A stretch of DNA of 64,000 nt from an uncultured Dorea sp. (GCA_910578495.1 CAJTRE010000002.1:1-64000); one strand, 5' to 3'. Counted from the first letter of the stretch, positions 34,264-43,706 are shown. The notes: a model not told the origin generated them from the sequence alone. Numbers and translations: made by a program.

Positions 34264-35541
34264 TTACCTCCTGTATACTACTTTTCCGTCCACCAGTGTA
34301 TACTTCACCTCACCGTATACTTCGTAACCATGGAATGGCGTATTCTTTCCCTTTGACACAAATGTATTTTTATCAATCTGATACTTCTTCCCCGGATCGA
34401 AAATCATAAGATCTGCAATCATCCCCTCGGACACAGCGCCTTTCTCGGATAAACCAAGTATTTGCGCCGGATGACAGCTCATCTTCTCAACCATATCCAT
34501 CATACTTAAAATTCCCGGTTTTACAAGCGCTGTGTAAGTCAATGCTGCAGAAGTCTCCAATCCTACAATCCCAAATGCTGCCTTGGCCATAGATTTATTC
34601 TTTTCCTCCGCAGAATGTGGCGCATGGTCGGTAGAAATCACATCCATAACGCCATCCTTTAATCCCTGTCTTAAGGCTTCAACATCCTCTTTTGCCCGAA
34701 GCGGGGGATTCATCTTATAGTTTCCGTCGTCTTCCTTTATATCATCGGCTGTCAAAATAAAATGATGGGGACAAACCTCTCCAGTCACAGGAAGTCCCGC
34801 TTCCTTTGCAAGTTTCACCATCTTTACACTGTCTGCAGTAGAGCAGTGACATAAGTGCAGCCTTACTCCGGTCTCCTTTGCCAGCAGAATATCTCTTGCC
34901 ACAATAACATCCTCCACAGAATTGGTAATTCCTTTCAGACCAAGACGCACTGCGTTGTCGTCAGCGTTCATCACGCCTCCTTCCACCATAGTAATATCCT
35001 CGCAGTGGGCAAATACGCTGATTCCCGCCTCCTTCGCAGCTTTCATTCCTTTCCGGTAAAGCGATGCGTCCATTACTGATTTTCCGTCTTCGCTGATGGC
35101 ATGACATCCTGCCTCTGCCATTCCTTTTATATCTGCCAGTTCTTTTCCTTCCTGTCCTGCCGTTACGGCTCCAATCTGTATCACATGGACAGGTGACTCC
35201 TCGCCCGCTCTCCTGTGAACCTCTGCCACCTTTTCTTTATTGTCAATCACCGGCTTTGTATTCGGCATTGCACAAACAGTTGTAACACCGCCTTTTGCCG
35301 CCGCTTTGCCGCCGCTTTCAAGCGTCTCTTTGTACTCCAGTCCCGGATCTCTCAAATGTACATGAAGATCAATAAGGCCCGGCAAGACATAGCAGCCTTT
35401 TGCGTCAATTACTTCATCAGCCTGCATTTCCAGATGTTCTTCAACCGACCGGATTCTGTCATTTTCAATCAGAACATCATAAATTCCATCTTTTTTTGTA
35501 TGCGGATCTACCACATGTCCATGTTTAATTAAAATTGTCAT
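34264..35541 (-). CDS. pyrC: Dihydroorotase
   Basis: 425 residues of the amidohydrolase superfamily: the metal ligands HVHLRDPGLEYKET near residue 60, the metal-bridging site in the ASLYRKGMKAA region, HCEDITMV, HLCHCSTADS, and the catalytic Asp in ISTDHAPH. It cyclises carbamoyl aspartate. I start at the ATG at 35541 behind GGAAAGGATTG, which gives the typical MTILIKHGHVVDP; a start eight codons earlier has no such site. It is the first gene of the pyr operon in this window. Confidence 0.95.
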   Translation of the reverse strand: MTILIKHGHVVDPHTKKDGIYDVLIENDRIRSVEEHLEMQADEVIDAKGCYVLPGLIDLHVHLRDPGLEYKETLESGGKAAAKGGVTTVCAMPNTKPVIDNKEKVAEVHRRAGEESPVHVIQIGAVTAGQEGKELADIKGMAEAGCHAISEDGKSVMDASLYRKGMKAAKEAGISVFAHCEDITMVEGGVMNADDNAVRLGLKGITNSVEDVIVARDILLAKETGVRLHLCHCSTADSVKMVKLAKEAGLPVTGEVCPHHFILTADDIKEDDGNYKMNPPLRAKEDVEALRQGLKDGVMDVISTDHAPHSAEEKNKSMAKAAFGIVGLETSAALTYTALVKPGILSMMDMVEKMSCHPAQILGLSEKGAVSEGMIADLMIFDPGKKYQIDKNTFVSKGKNTPFHGYEVYGEVKYTLVDGKVVYRR

Positions 35542-35595
35542 TTTTACAATCCTTTCCGAATCCATACTGTTTTTATTTTATCATAAGGCAGGTTA

Positions 35596-35625
35596 AAAGG
35601 GAATGCCAAAAAAGGCATTCCCTTT
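35596..35625 (-). terminator. Terminator after ctpA
   Basis: A perfect 12-bp stem (35596-35607 with 35614-35625, loop AAAAAA on the plus strand) directly past the ctpA stop, followed by TTTT on the minus strand. It separates the cell-wall operon from pyrC. Confidence 0.85.
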
Positions 35626-35632
35626 CAAAAAA

Positions 35633-36802
35633 TCACATCTCTTTTTCCAACACTTCCAACGCTTTCTCTAACTGATTATCCGCAGTTGGATTTTTTTCAT
35701 CATATTTATACTCTACCTTTACATCCGGCGTGATGCCTTTCCCGTTGATCGTTTTTCCTTTCGATGTAAAATATTCTGACACAGTAAGTTTCACGCTGCT
35801 TCCGTCCTTGAGCATAAAGATACTTTGTACTACACCTTTTCCGTATGTCTGAGTCCCTACAATCACACCTTCCCCGTAGTCTTGGATTGCTCCCGCAAAT
35901 ATTTCAGACGCACTGGCGCTGTTTCCATTGACAAGAACAGCCATTGGAATATCCAGAATATCCTCTTTATCTGACTTATACTCTTTCTTTTTTCCATCCT
36001 TATCTTCTGTATAAACTATCAGACCTTCCGGCAGAATCAAATCCAACATCTGGCACACTGCGTCAAGATCGCCTCCCGGATTATTGCGGATGTCTATCAC
36101 GAGCCCTTCCATGCCCTGATTAATCAGATCTCTAAGCGCTTCTTCATACTGTTTCGCAGTAACTGTATCAAAGGCGGCAATGGCAAGATAACCAATCTTT
36201 GCCTCACGCATTTCGTATGCAATCGTCTGCTCTTCCACAATATCTCTCACTGCGGTTACTGTGACTTCCTCAGCCTCAATACCTCTGATCACCGTAAACT
36301 CTACTTTTGTTCCTTTTTCACCTCGAATACAAGATACGACATCATCCAGAGCCTGACCGGAAATATCTTTACCATCTACTTTGTAAAGAATATCGCCGTC
36401 CCTCAGTCCTGCTTCCATAGCTGGAGAATCTTCATATACCTTTGTAATAGTTATCAGTCCCGTATCCCGATTCTGGCTCAAAAGGGCGCCAACTCCGCTA
36501 AATTCTCCACTGATACTTTCTGTCAGTTCTTTCGTCTCTTCCTCATTATAATATTCGGAATAAGGATCTCCTAATGCCTCCATATATCCCTTATAAAGAC
36601 CTTCCGTAAGTTTGTCGTCCTCTACCTCTCCCAGATAAGTCTCATCAATAATCTGTCTGAGTCCGGACAATTTCCGTTCTGCTTCCGATGATACAATATT
36701 CCTGTTTGCTCCCACAATGCCACAGGAGACAAGCCCCATAACACTAAATACTACAAGGGCGCCAACCAGCGCCCCTTGTATAAATCCTTTTTTCTTTTTC
36801 AC
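35633..36802 (-). CDS. Carboxy-terminal processing protease (S41)
   Basis: 389 residues: a hydrophobic anchor near the N-terminus (residues 9-28), a PDZ domain at about 95-175 (GLITITKVYEDSPAMEAGLRDGD) and a tail-specific protease domain with the catalytic Ser in NGNSASASEIFAGAIQDYG and Lys in QTYGKGVVQS. It acts outside the membrane on wall-associated or secreted proteins. It follows the M23 gene in an operon with ftsEX; the order regulator-ftsE-ftsX-M23-S41 points to control of peptidoglycan hydrolase activity during division or sporulation. Confidence 0.93.
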   Translation of the reverse strand: MKKKKGFIQGALVGALVVFSVMGLVSCGIVGANRNIVSSEAERKLSGLRQIIDETYLGEVEDDKLTEGLYKGYMEALGDPYSEYYNEEETKELTESISGEFSGVGALLSQNRDTGLITITKVYEDSPAMEAGLRDGDILYKVDGKDISGQALDDVVSCIRGEKGTKVEFTVIRGIEAEEVTVTAVRDIVEEQTIAYEMREAKIGYLAIAAFDTVTAKQYEEALRDLINQGMEGLVIDIRNNPGGDLDAVCQMLDLILPEGLIVYTEDKDGKKKEYKSDKEDILDIPMAVLVNGNSASASEIFAGAIQDYGEGVIVGTQTYGKGVVQSIFMLKDGSSVKLTVSEYFTSKGKTINGKGITPDVKVEYKYDEKNPTADNQLEKALEVLEKEM

Positions 36803-36818
36803 AATTTCAAGTCCTATC

Positions 36819-37943
36819 TTATAAATAATTCTGCGGATTTACCGGTGTTCCATTAGACATCACCTGAAAATGAAGGTGCGGCCCTGTTGAATTTCCGGTT
36901 GTTCCTACTGCCCCAACATTCTGTCCTTTGCTCACTTTCTGTCCCGCACTCACATAGAGTTTATGACAATGCATATAAATCGTCTGAAGTCCGCCGCCAT
37001 GATTAATGACAAGCATATTTCCCGCATTTCCGCTATAACCTGCCGATACTACGGTTCCGCTTGCCGCCGCATAGATTGGAGTGCCCGTAGGCGCCGCCAT
37101 ATCCATACCTTTATGATTCGTACTTGCTCCCGGCAATGGCTGTGCTCTCCATCCAAAGGTACTGGAAATACGAGTCAGCCCCGGACATGGGTGTGTAAAT
37201 GTACCGTTCCCGGACACAACAGCCGCTCCCGCTCCGCTATTCCCGGAAGATGCCGCCGCCGCTGCTGCCGCCGCTTCTGCTTTCTTTCTTGCCGCTTCTG
37301 CCGCCGCTTTTTCAAGAGCCGCCAGCTTCTTCGCATTGTCACCGATTTCTGCTTTCAGATCGCTGATCTCAGCATTCTTACTTGCAATCATCTGTTTCAC
37401 TGATTCCTGCTTCGCAATCAATTCATCCTGCATCTGTTCCATTTCTTTGTATTCTGCCTGCAGGACTTTCTCCTGCTCTTCTACAGTCTTTACAACATTC
37501 TGGAACTTCACAAGCATATCTCTATCATATTCAGAAATTGTAGAAATATACTCCGCATTATTCAGAAAATCACTAAGGGTTTTGGATTCCAGCAAAATCT
37601 CAATAAACTGAGCATTGCCGTTCTCATACATATACTTGATACGTTTCTTCATATCTTCATACTGATTATTTTCGTCAATCTTGACATTAATCAGTTCTTC
37701 TTCTTTTAGAGTGATCTCTTCTTCTTTTTTATTAATCTTCTCTTCCATCTCTTCTACATCAGCAAGAATGTTGTTAAGCTCTTTCGCAAGAGATGCTTTC
37801 TCAGCTTCCGCCTCTTTTTTCTCGTTCTCCAGCCGTTTTGCTTTCTCTTTGGCATCGCTGATTTTAGAAGCTTCTACCTGTGTCGTCATGCACATACACA
37901 TCACTAACACAAGCACAAAACTTATCATTCTGTTCTTTCGCAC
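36819..37943 (-). CDS. Coiled-coil M23 peptidase/amidase activator (EnvC/PcsB-like)
   Basis: 374 residues: a signal peptide (to about residue 25, TTQVEA), a long coiled coil rich in Glu and Lys (about 26-215), an Ala-rich linker (about 205-235) and a LytM domain with all metal-binding residues: NHKGMDMAAP (H and D) and the HLHFQVM motif near residue 355. So it is likely an active endopeptidase, unlike EnvC, but the long coiled coil and its place after ftsX make it the predicted FtsEX partner. The Ala-rich linker is coded by a repetitive GCC/GCT stretch. Confidence 0.9.
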   Translation of the reverse strand: MRKNRMISFVLVLVMCMCMTTQVEASKISDAKEKAKRLENEKKEAEAEKASLAKELNNILADVEEMEEKINKKEEEITLKEEELINVKIDENNQYEDMKKRIKYMYENGNAQFIEILLESKTLSDFLNNAEYISTISEYDRDMLVKFQNVVKTVEEQEKVLQAEYKEMEQMQDELIAKQESVKQMIASKNAEISDLKAEIGDNAKKLAALEKAAAEAARKKAEAAAAAAAASSGNSGAGAAVVSGNGTFTHPCPGLTRISSTFGWRAQPLPGASTNHKGMDMAAPTGTPIYAAASGTVVSAGYSGNAGNMLVINHGGGLQTIYMHCHKLYVSAGQKVSKGQNVGAVGTTGNSTGPHLHFQVMSNGTPVNPQNYL

Positions 37944-38001
37944 TTCGCTTACCCCCTATAATGCTTTATTAATTATCCCCACATAATGTTCTGAGTTCTC
38001 C

Positions 38002-38910
38002 CTATACTCTCAGATGCTTTCGGATTGTAAAGAAACTTCCCATGAAACCAATGCCTACTCCCAAGGCAATTCCCACCGGGAGAAGTGTCTTATACACATC
38101 AAACACCGGAAGAAAATCAATAATGTTATTCAAAAGACTGTATCTTGTCATAATATAAATGACTGCCTTATCATACATAAAATACAACATCACAAGCGGA
38201 ATAATCGCTCCCACAACACCGATAAGAAGTCCCTCAAATACAAATGGCGCACGAACAAATCCGTCTTTCGCCCCAATGTATTTCATAATCGCAATCTCTT
38301 CACGTCTGACGGTAATACCCATCGTAACTGTATTGCTGATAAGGAAAATAGAAACCGCCAGCAAAATAACGATGATTGCTACGGAAATATATCCTACCAG
38401 TCTGTTTACGCTTGCAAGGGTCTTAGCCACAAGGTCAGATTTGTTGACGTCGCGCACTCCTTCAAGACTCTCCGCATAAGCTACTACATCTTTCTGCTTC
38501 TCTACATCAGTCATATAAACTTCATAGTTATCAGAGTTGGCAAGCGGGTTATCATTCTTAAATCCCTCTGCCGCATCTTTGGACTCTTTAAAGTAATTAT
38601 CCTTGAAGCCTTCCCATGCCTGTTCTGCACTCACATAGTTTACACTTAGGACTCCATCTGTATCTTCCAGTTCCTTGCCTATTTCCTGTTTTCTTTCATC
38701 TGTTGTATCTTCGTTGAAGAATACCGTAATAGCTACACCTTCCTCAGCTTTTTCTATAATATAATTAAAGTTAACTACAATCGAATAGAATAATCCAAAC
38801 AAAAAGATACATGCAGCCATCGTAGCAATCGATGCAATCGAAAACATCTTGTTTCTTCCTATGTTCTTTGCCCCTTGTTTCATCGAATATCCAAATGTAC
38901 TAATTCTCAT
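38002..38910 (-). CDS. ftsX: Cell division permease-like protein FtsX
   Basis: 302 residues: an N-terminal helix (about 20-45), an outer domain of about 120 residues (VAITVFFNEDTTDERKQEIG), and three C-terminal helices. It works with FtsE as an ATP-driven switch for the extracellular M23 partner, not as a transporter. I use the ATG at 38910, behind AGGTGGG, which overlaps the end of ftsE by 11 bp. Confidence 0.94.
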   Translation of the reverse strand: MRISTFGYSMKQGAKNIGRNKMFSIASIATMAACIFLFGLFYSIVVNFNYIIEKAEEGVAITVFFNEDTTDERKQEIGKELEDTDGVLSVNYVSAEQAWEGFKDNYFKESKDAAEGFKNDNPLANSDNYEVYMTDVEKQKDVVAYAESLEGVRDVNKSDLVAKTLASVNRLVGYISVAIIVILLAVSIFLISNTVTMGITVRREEIAIMKYIGAKDGFVRAPFVFEGLLIGVVGAIIPLVMLYFMYDKAVIYIMTRYSLLNNIIDFLPVFDVYKTLLPVGIALGVGIGFMGSFFTIRKHLRV

Positions 38911-39586
38911 TACTATACCCACCTTTTTTCTCGTCGCTGACAATAACTCCCTTTTTCATTGTTATTACACGCTTTTTCATTTCGTTTACAATCTCCTGGT
39001 TATGCGTTACAACAAGTACAGTCGTACCTCTATCGTTCGCCTCCTCCAGAAGCTTCATGATCTCCCATGAATTAGTAGGATCAAGGTTACCGGTAGGCTC
39101 ATCTGCCAAAAGAATAGACGGCTCGTTGACAATCGCCCTCGCAATGGCAACTCTCTGCTGCTCACCACCCGACAACTCCTTTGGAAACGCTTTATATTTC
39201 TGTGCCAGACCAACTAATGATAATGCAGCCGGTACTTTCTTCTTGATAATTCTGTTTGGAATCTCTGTAACTCTCTGAGCAAAAGCAATATTTTCGTATA
39301 TATTTCTGTCTTTTAACAGACGGAAATCCTGAAATACAACACCCAGATTTCTACGATACATCGGAATCTTTCTATGTTTCATACGATTCAGGTTTACTCC
39401 ATTCACCACAATAGAACCGGAAGTCGGATCAAGTTCTTTCATGATCAGACGAATCAGTGTGGATTTGCCCGAACCACTGTCTCCTACAATAAATACAAAT
39501 TCGCCCTGTTCAATCTTGAGATTGATACCATTCAGGGCCGCTATCCCTTTCGAATACTCTTTCCTTACTTCTTTTAATTCAATCAT
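38900..39586 (-). CDS. ftsE: Cell division ATPase FtsE
   Basis: 228 residues: Walker A GDSGSGKST, signature LSGGEQQRVAIARAI, Walker B ILLADEPTGNLDP and the switch His in VVTHNQEI. The start ELKEVRKEYSKGIAALNG is typical of FtsE. It is the ATPase of the FtsEX pair. Confidence 0.95.
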   Translation of the reverse strand: MIELKEVRKEYSKGIAALNGINLKIEQGEFVFIVGDSGSGKSTLIRLIMKELDPTSGSIVVNGVNLNRMKHRKIPMYRRNLGVVFQDFRLLKDRNIYENIAFAQRVTEIPNRIIKKKVPAALSLVGLAQKYKAFPKELSGGEQQRVAIARAIVNEPSILLADEPTGNLDPTNSWEIMKLLEEANDRGTTVLVVTHNQEIVNEMKKRVITMKKGVIVSDEKKGGYSNEN

Positions 39587-39602
39587 ATGCTCCTCCTAAT
39601 TA

Positions 39603-40691
39603 TTAATACTCCAACGACTCCATGTATTTCATATATTTTACAACCATAAGCGCAATTTTAAATGTAATGGCGTCTTCAAATACACGAAGGTCAAGTCCTG
39701 TACTTTTCTGAAGTTTATCCAAACGGTATACCAATGTATTACGGTGAATATAAAGTTGTCTGGAAGTCTCTGAAACATTCAGATTATTCTCAAAGAATTT
39801 GTTGATCGTTGTCAACGTCTCCTCGTCAAAATCATCCGGTGACTTCCCCTCAAAAATCTCTCGGATAAACATCTTGCAAAGCGGGATCGGAAGCTGATAG
39901 ATGAGACGTCCGATGCCAAGGGCGCTGTACGCAATAATATTCCTTTCCGCAAAGAAAATCTTTCCTACATCAAGAGCAAGTTTTGCCTCTTTGTAAGATT
40001 TAGACACTTCCTTGATGTCGTTAACCACCGTTCCATAAGCGATCAAAATGTCCTCTTCTCCGTCATTCTTCAACAAATCATAGAAATTCTGGGCCATTTT
40101 ATGCAATTCTGCATGACCGTCACTGATTTCCAATGCTTTGACAACGATAATATTCTTTTCATCCACCGCTGTCACAAAGTCTCCGGCCTTTCCGCCCAGA
40201 AGCGTCCGGACATTATCAAGGGCGCTGTTGTCCTTCTCTTGTTTCGTCTCAATAATAAAGATAACACGTCTGATCTCTGTGTCAATATGTAATTTTTTGG
40301 CACGATTATAAATATCCACCAGAAGCAGATTATCAAGCAGAAGATTCTTAATAAAGTTATCTTTGTCAAACCGTTCTTTGTATGCAACAAGAAGATTCTG
40401 TATCTGAAAAGCCGCAATCTTGCCTAACATATACACATCTTCCCCGCCTCCATTCGCAAGAAGTATATACTCCAAATGATGTTCGTCAAAAATCTTAAAA
40501 AACTGATATCCTTTTACAACCTGACTATCTGCCGGAGATTCCACAAAGGATACAACCTCTTCTTCATAACTCCCCTGTTCAGAAAATGTACTGGCGAGAA
40601 GTTTACCATCAGTGTCTAACACACAGAAGTCAATTCTTGTAATGCCCTTCAATCCTTCAATTGTGTTTTGAAGTATCTGATTAGATATCAT
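39603..40691 (-). CDS. PucR/CdaR-like transcriptional regulator
   Basis: 362 residues. The C-terminal 50 residues carry the PucR helix-turn-helix (NLNVSETSRQLYIHRNTLVYR, DKLQKSTGLDLRVFEDAITF); the middle is a GGDEF-like regulatory fold, and the N-terminal 100 residues look like a sensory domain. The ligand is unknown. It lies 16 bp before ftsE on the same strand, so it may regulate the division genes or simply share their transcript. The ATG at 40691 is preceded by GGAGGAGACAT; a GTG within this site is not used. Confidence 0.85.
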   Translation of the reverse strand: MISNQILQNTIEGLKGITRIDFCVLDTDGKLLASTFSEQGSYEEEVVSFVESPADSQVVKGYQFFKIFDEHHLEYILLANGGGEDVYMLGKIAAFQIQNLLVAYKERFDKDNFIKNLLLDNLLLVDIYNRAKKLHIDTEIRRVIFIIETKQEKDNSALDNVRTLLGGKAGDFVTAVDEKNIIVVKALEISDGHAELHKMAQNFYDLLKNDGEEDILIAYGTVVNDIKEVSKSYKEAKLALDVGKIFFAERNIIAYSALGIGRLIYQLPIPLCKMFIREIFEGKSPDDFDEETLTTINKFFENNLNVSETSRQLYIHRNTLVYRLDKLQKSTGLDLRVFEDAITFKIALMVVKYMKYMESLEY

Positions 40692-40792
40692 ATATGTCTC
40701 CTCCACTCATTTCAATATACATTTTTCACAACAAAATAACATCATATTCGTAAAAAAGCATAATGCTAAAATTTATATTAATACATATTTAC

Positions 40793-40835
40793 AAAAAAAG
40801 AAAGAGGAAATCCACATTTTTTTGTTGATTTCCTC
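40793..40835 (-). terminator. Intrinsic terminator after the WecG-like gene
   Basis: GAGGAAATC pairs with GATTTCCTC (40804-40812 with 40827-40835), followed on the minus strand by a T-rich run to 40793. It closes the unit that ends at 40906 and separates it from the PucR-like operon. Confidence 0.85.
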
Positions 40836-40905
40836 AATTTTCGCTCTGAAATTCTATAAAAAAACGGTATACATAGTAACCAAAAAATAATTTCTTATAT
40901 TTTTC

Positions 40906-41580
40906 TTATTTTTCTTTTTTCCTCTTTTTCATCTCTTTCTTAAAAATACGTTTTAATAGAAAGCGAGTCATCTTCTCTGTACCCGCTCCCCGGTCAAATA
41001 CCGGAAGCAGCTCTTTCCCAAGGCCCAGCAGAATCCGCGTATTCAAAAGGTTTCTGTTTCTTACTGCAAAATCTTCCTGAAGCGGCGAAGACAACACAGA
41101 TATCACACAGTCTATCTCTGCGCCGTTGATCGCATTCACAAGCATATCATCCGCCCGGTTTCCGGCAGACACCTTCGCCATCCCGCTGATCTGAATACCT
41201 CCATAATATCTCTCCAGATAATCATAAAGAATTTGTCCCTCTTCCTCTGTTTCCACCAGAAGATACACCCGTTTATGATTCTTGTGGAGATACCGTAAAA
41301 ACATCTTTAGAAAAAGCGAGCGTTCCGTCTCCTGCAAATATTTCCTCTCGTCAATATCTGCCGCTTCCAGAATCGTTCTGTCGCCCGCAAGCACCAGATC
41401 GAATTCCGAAATCTCCTCCTTGAGTCCCGGCGCTTCCTCCATATCCATCACGTCATTTACCGTCACCAAATCAATGATATTCACCGGATCTGACTCCATA
41501 TACTCCATTGCTCTCTTCATGGCTTCCTTCGCTGTGTAGTTATCTATATAAATACCAAGAACATTTATCTTACCGCTCAT
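40906..41580 (-). CDS. WecG/TagA/CpsF-family glycosyltransferase
   Basis: 224 residues with the GT26 motifs: INVLGIYIDNYTAKEAMKRAM at the start, NIIDLVTVNDVMDM, the acidic DLVLAGDRTILEA, RVYLLVETEEEGQILYDYLERYYGG, and AEIDCVISVLSSPLQEDF. Members transfer N-acetylmannosamine-type or related sugars to lipid-linked acceptors for wall polymers. The C-terminus is very basic, fit for membrane contact. The ATG at 41580 follows GGGTGGAGAT; the frame is open 62 codons further but without a site or family homology. It has its own promoter. Confidence 0.85.
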   Translation of the reverse strand: MSGKINVLGIYIDNYTAKEAMKRAMEYMESDPVNIIDLVTVNDVMDMEEAPGLKEEISEFDLVLAGDRTILEAADIDERKYLQETERSLFLKMFLRYLHKNHKRVYLLVETEEEGQILYDYLERYYGGIQISGMAKVSAGNRADDMLVNAINGAEIDCVISVLSSPLQEDFAVRNRNLLNTRILLGLGKELLPVFDRGAGTEKMTRFLLKRIFKKEMKKRKKEK

Positions 41581-41613
41581 ATCTCCACCCGCTACACCTT
41601 TATCAATTTTTTG

Positions 41614-41642
41614 ATTATAGCAAAAGGATTCTGCCTGTTCAA
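41614..41642 (-). promoter_or_regulatory. Promoter of the WecG-like gene
   Basis: TTGAAC (41642-41637) and a perfect TATAAT (41619-41614) with extended TGC, 17-bp spacer, 34 bp before the ATG. It supports the shorter gene start. Confidence 0.7.
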
Positions 41643-41683
41643 CCTTTGTCATTAATTGTTCATAGTAATTAACATTACTGTAA

Positions 41684-41875
41684 CTATTCAGCCTTTTCTC
41701 GTTTTTTCCTTGCCAACAGACCGCCGATACGCCCAGTCTCTTTCGACGACAGAGATTTCCACCCATCTGTCATCACTTTGTCCAAAAGTCCCAGTTCCTC
41801 TGCAATCTCGTATTTCATCTTTTCTTCTCTTGTAAGTTCTTCTAATTTAATCGGTTTCTTTTTCTTCGCTGCCAT
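41684..41875 (-). CDS. Small acid-soluble spore protein, alpha/beta type
   Basis: 63 residues with the SASP signature: KYEIAEELGLLDKVMTDGWKSL and SSKETGRIGGLLARKK. The E-I-A spore protease-type site and GRIGGL DNA-binding segment are both present. The N-terminus is Lys-rich. It coats DNA in the dormant spore and is the strongest evidence in the window that the organism sporulates. It should be expressed from a forespore sigma-G promoter, which I could not define. Confidence 0.92.
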   Translation of the reverse strand: MAAKKKKPIKLEELTREEKMKYEIAEELGLLDKVMTDGWKSLSSKETGRIGGLLARKKREKAE

Positions 41876-41965
41876 TTCTATACTCCTTTCATTTTCTATA
41901 AGTATTGACAGACATAGAAATTCTATACACCCCTACTTCGATGCAGCATGTATAATCAGAGACTC

Positions 41966-42000
41966 AAAACGAGAGCGTACACTTTTCGTATACGCTCTCG
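41966..42000 (-). terminator. Terminator after the DUF4097 gene
   Basis: CGAGAGCGTA pairs with TACGCTCTCG (41970-41979 with 41991-42000), followed by TTTT on the minus strand, 30 bp past the gene. Confidence 0.85.
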
Positions 42001-42029
42001 CTTCAAAGAGGACTCCGAACCTCTTACCT

Positions 42030-43037
42030 TTATGAATGTGTAAAATTCACAACAATTTCACCAAGTCCGCACTCAATGTCCATTTGTTTGCTGCCGTTTC
42101 CTTCTTTGTACTCAGAAACACCAATTCCGGAATATTCACCACCGTCTATCTTAATGTTCCCCAAAGCTCCCTCCAAATCATAGCTATAGTCATCCTTGTT
42201 TCCACTCACATTGCAGATAACTCTTCCAATACCATTTTCAATACCAAGTTCTTCATCTACATTGCCTGTTACTGATACTTCACCGGCTCCACAGCTTATA
42301 TCTGCTTTCGCTGCCTGGAATCGGTTCACTCCCGCACTCCCGGCTCCAACCTCTATGGACAATTCCCGCGCATTGACAGATTCCACCTTCAACTCTCCGA
42401 GCCCAACATTCATGGACACCTCATTTAATGTCAGCTCCTTCGGAACACGAAGATAAATGGTTCCAACAGACATCCCATTCGTTCCCAGAATCTTCCCATA
42501 ACTTTCCAGTTTTAATGTGTCTTCTTCCATATAAGAATATAGTTTTAGCTTCTTATCAATGCCAGACGTCTCGACTTCAATATCGCCTCCGTCATAAGGC
42601 AGAACTTCAATCTTTCCTGCTCCCACTTCTATATCAATATCACGAACACTGGAATAACGTTCCCTAAAATTCCCCACGATACATTCCCGATTTCGGGATG
42701 CCGTTTGATTTCTCCTGCCATAATTATGACTACCGTAATTATGACTGCCGTAATTATGATCATCGTAATCATGGTCATAGTAATCATGATCATAGTAATC
42801 ATAGTCATCGTAATCGGCATCATCATCGGCATCATCATCGTAGTCATCATCATAATCTCTATAATCATAACGTCTATAATCATGATCAAATCCCCAGCCG
42901 ATGATACTATTATTCGGAAACTGTTCTGCCACTGCCTCTACTGTTACGCCAAGTGCTAAGGATGCTGCACAGCACACTATTCCAACTGCTGCCATTACGC
43001 CGCATACAACCCAAAAAATCTTCCATTTCTTTTTCAT
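42030..43037 (-). CDS. DUF4097 family beta-helix protein with an Asp/Tyr/His-rich repeat
   Basis: 335 residues: one N-terminal membrane helix (residues 6-30), then a very acidic, Tyr- and His-rich low-complexity stretch at about residues 52-110 (runs of DD, DYD, HDY and three HNYGS-type units), then a DUF4097 toast-rack domain made of short parallel beta repeats with Gly (EVGAGKIEVLPYDGGDIEVE, MNVGLGELKVESV, ISCGAGEVSVTGNVDEELG). The function of the domain is unknown. It is the third gene of a PadR-DUF1700-DUF4097 operon and is likely an extracytoplasmic membrane-anchored protein. Confidence 0.85.
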   Translation of the reverse strand: MKKKWKIFWVVCGVMAAVGIVCCAASLALGVTVEAVAEQFPNNSIIGWGFDHDYRRYDYRDYDDDYDDDADDDADYDDYDYYDHDYYDHDYDDHNYGSHNYGSHNYGRRNQTASRNRECIVGNFRERYSSVRDIDIEVGAGKIEVLPYDGGDIEVETSGIDKKLKLYSYMEEDTLKLESYGKILGTNGMSVGTIYLRVPKELTLNEVSMNVGLGELKVESVNARELSIEVGAGSAGVNRFQAAKADISCGAGEVSVTGNVDEELGIENGIGRVICNVSGNKDDYSYDLEGALGNIKIDGGEYSGIGVSEYKEGNGSKQMDIECGLGEIVVNFTHS

Positions 43038-43040
43038 TGT

Positions 43041-43706
43041 TTAGATCACTGCCTTTCTTTCAAATAGTTTGCGGCAGATTGCCACAATCCCATGATAAAG
43101 TTTCGGAAATATAAATATACAAAATTTCAAAGTTGCCACTATACCAATCGCACCAACTGCTGTCAATATCAAACCGGTTCCCAGAAGGCAAAGCCCCACT
43201 GCCAAATGTGGTATCAGTAAAATTATTCCTTTTACTATCAGAACGATTCCACAGATTACTAACGAAACGGCAGCCGCTGCCACTGAAACAAGTACAGCAA
43301 ATGCGGTCGCTAGAAGCCCCAAAAACAATGGAAGAACGATTGGCGCAGCTATAAGAATAATTGCGCATATCAAAATAATTTTCAGAGTCCTGTTTGACGT
43401 TTTTTCCTGTGGCTGCCCCTGATACGCATAGCCCTTTTCATCCGGCACTTCTCTTTTGTCAGATTCCATCCTGCTATATCCGGTTTCTGTAAATTCACTG
43501 TTATCTGCCGTCGTTCCATTCAGATCAGCCTTCAGATTCTCTGCTACCTTCTCGGGACTTTCCAACTCGGCAATCACCTTCTGCTCGTTTTCTGCTCCGG
43601 CATCATCAAAGTAATCATTATAATACTTCATCGCTTCTCTTCGTTCTTCTACTGGCAGGTCCTGCAATAAGGCCGCTAACTGTGTCATAAACTGTATGCG
43701 ATTCAT
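43041..43706 (-). CDS. DUF1700 membrane protein
   Basis: 221 residues: an N-terminal HAAS-like helical domain (FMTQLAALLQDLPVEERREAMKYYNDYFDDAG), a polar linker, and four or so membrane helices from about residue 110 on. DUF1700 proteins travel with PadR regulators and DUF4097 proteins, but their job is unknown. It overlaps the padR stop by 4 bp. Confidence 0.85.
   Translation of the reverse strand: MNRIQFMTQLAALLQDLPVEERREAMKYYNDYFDDAGAENEQKVIAELESPEKVAENLKADLNGTTADNSEFTETGYSRMESDKREVPDEKGYAYQGQPQEKTSNRTLKIILICAIILIAAPIVLPLFLGLLATAFAVLVSVAAAAVSLVICGIVLIVKGIILLIPHLAVGLCLLGTGLILTAVGAIGIVATLKFCIFIFPKLYHGIVAICRKLFERKAVI

Noticed and set aside
42698..42959. Several overlapping frames in the low-complexity DUF4097 segment
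   Set aside because: Low-complexity DNA stays open in many frames; only the frame with the membrane anchor and DUF4097 domain is real.
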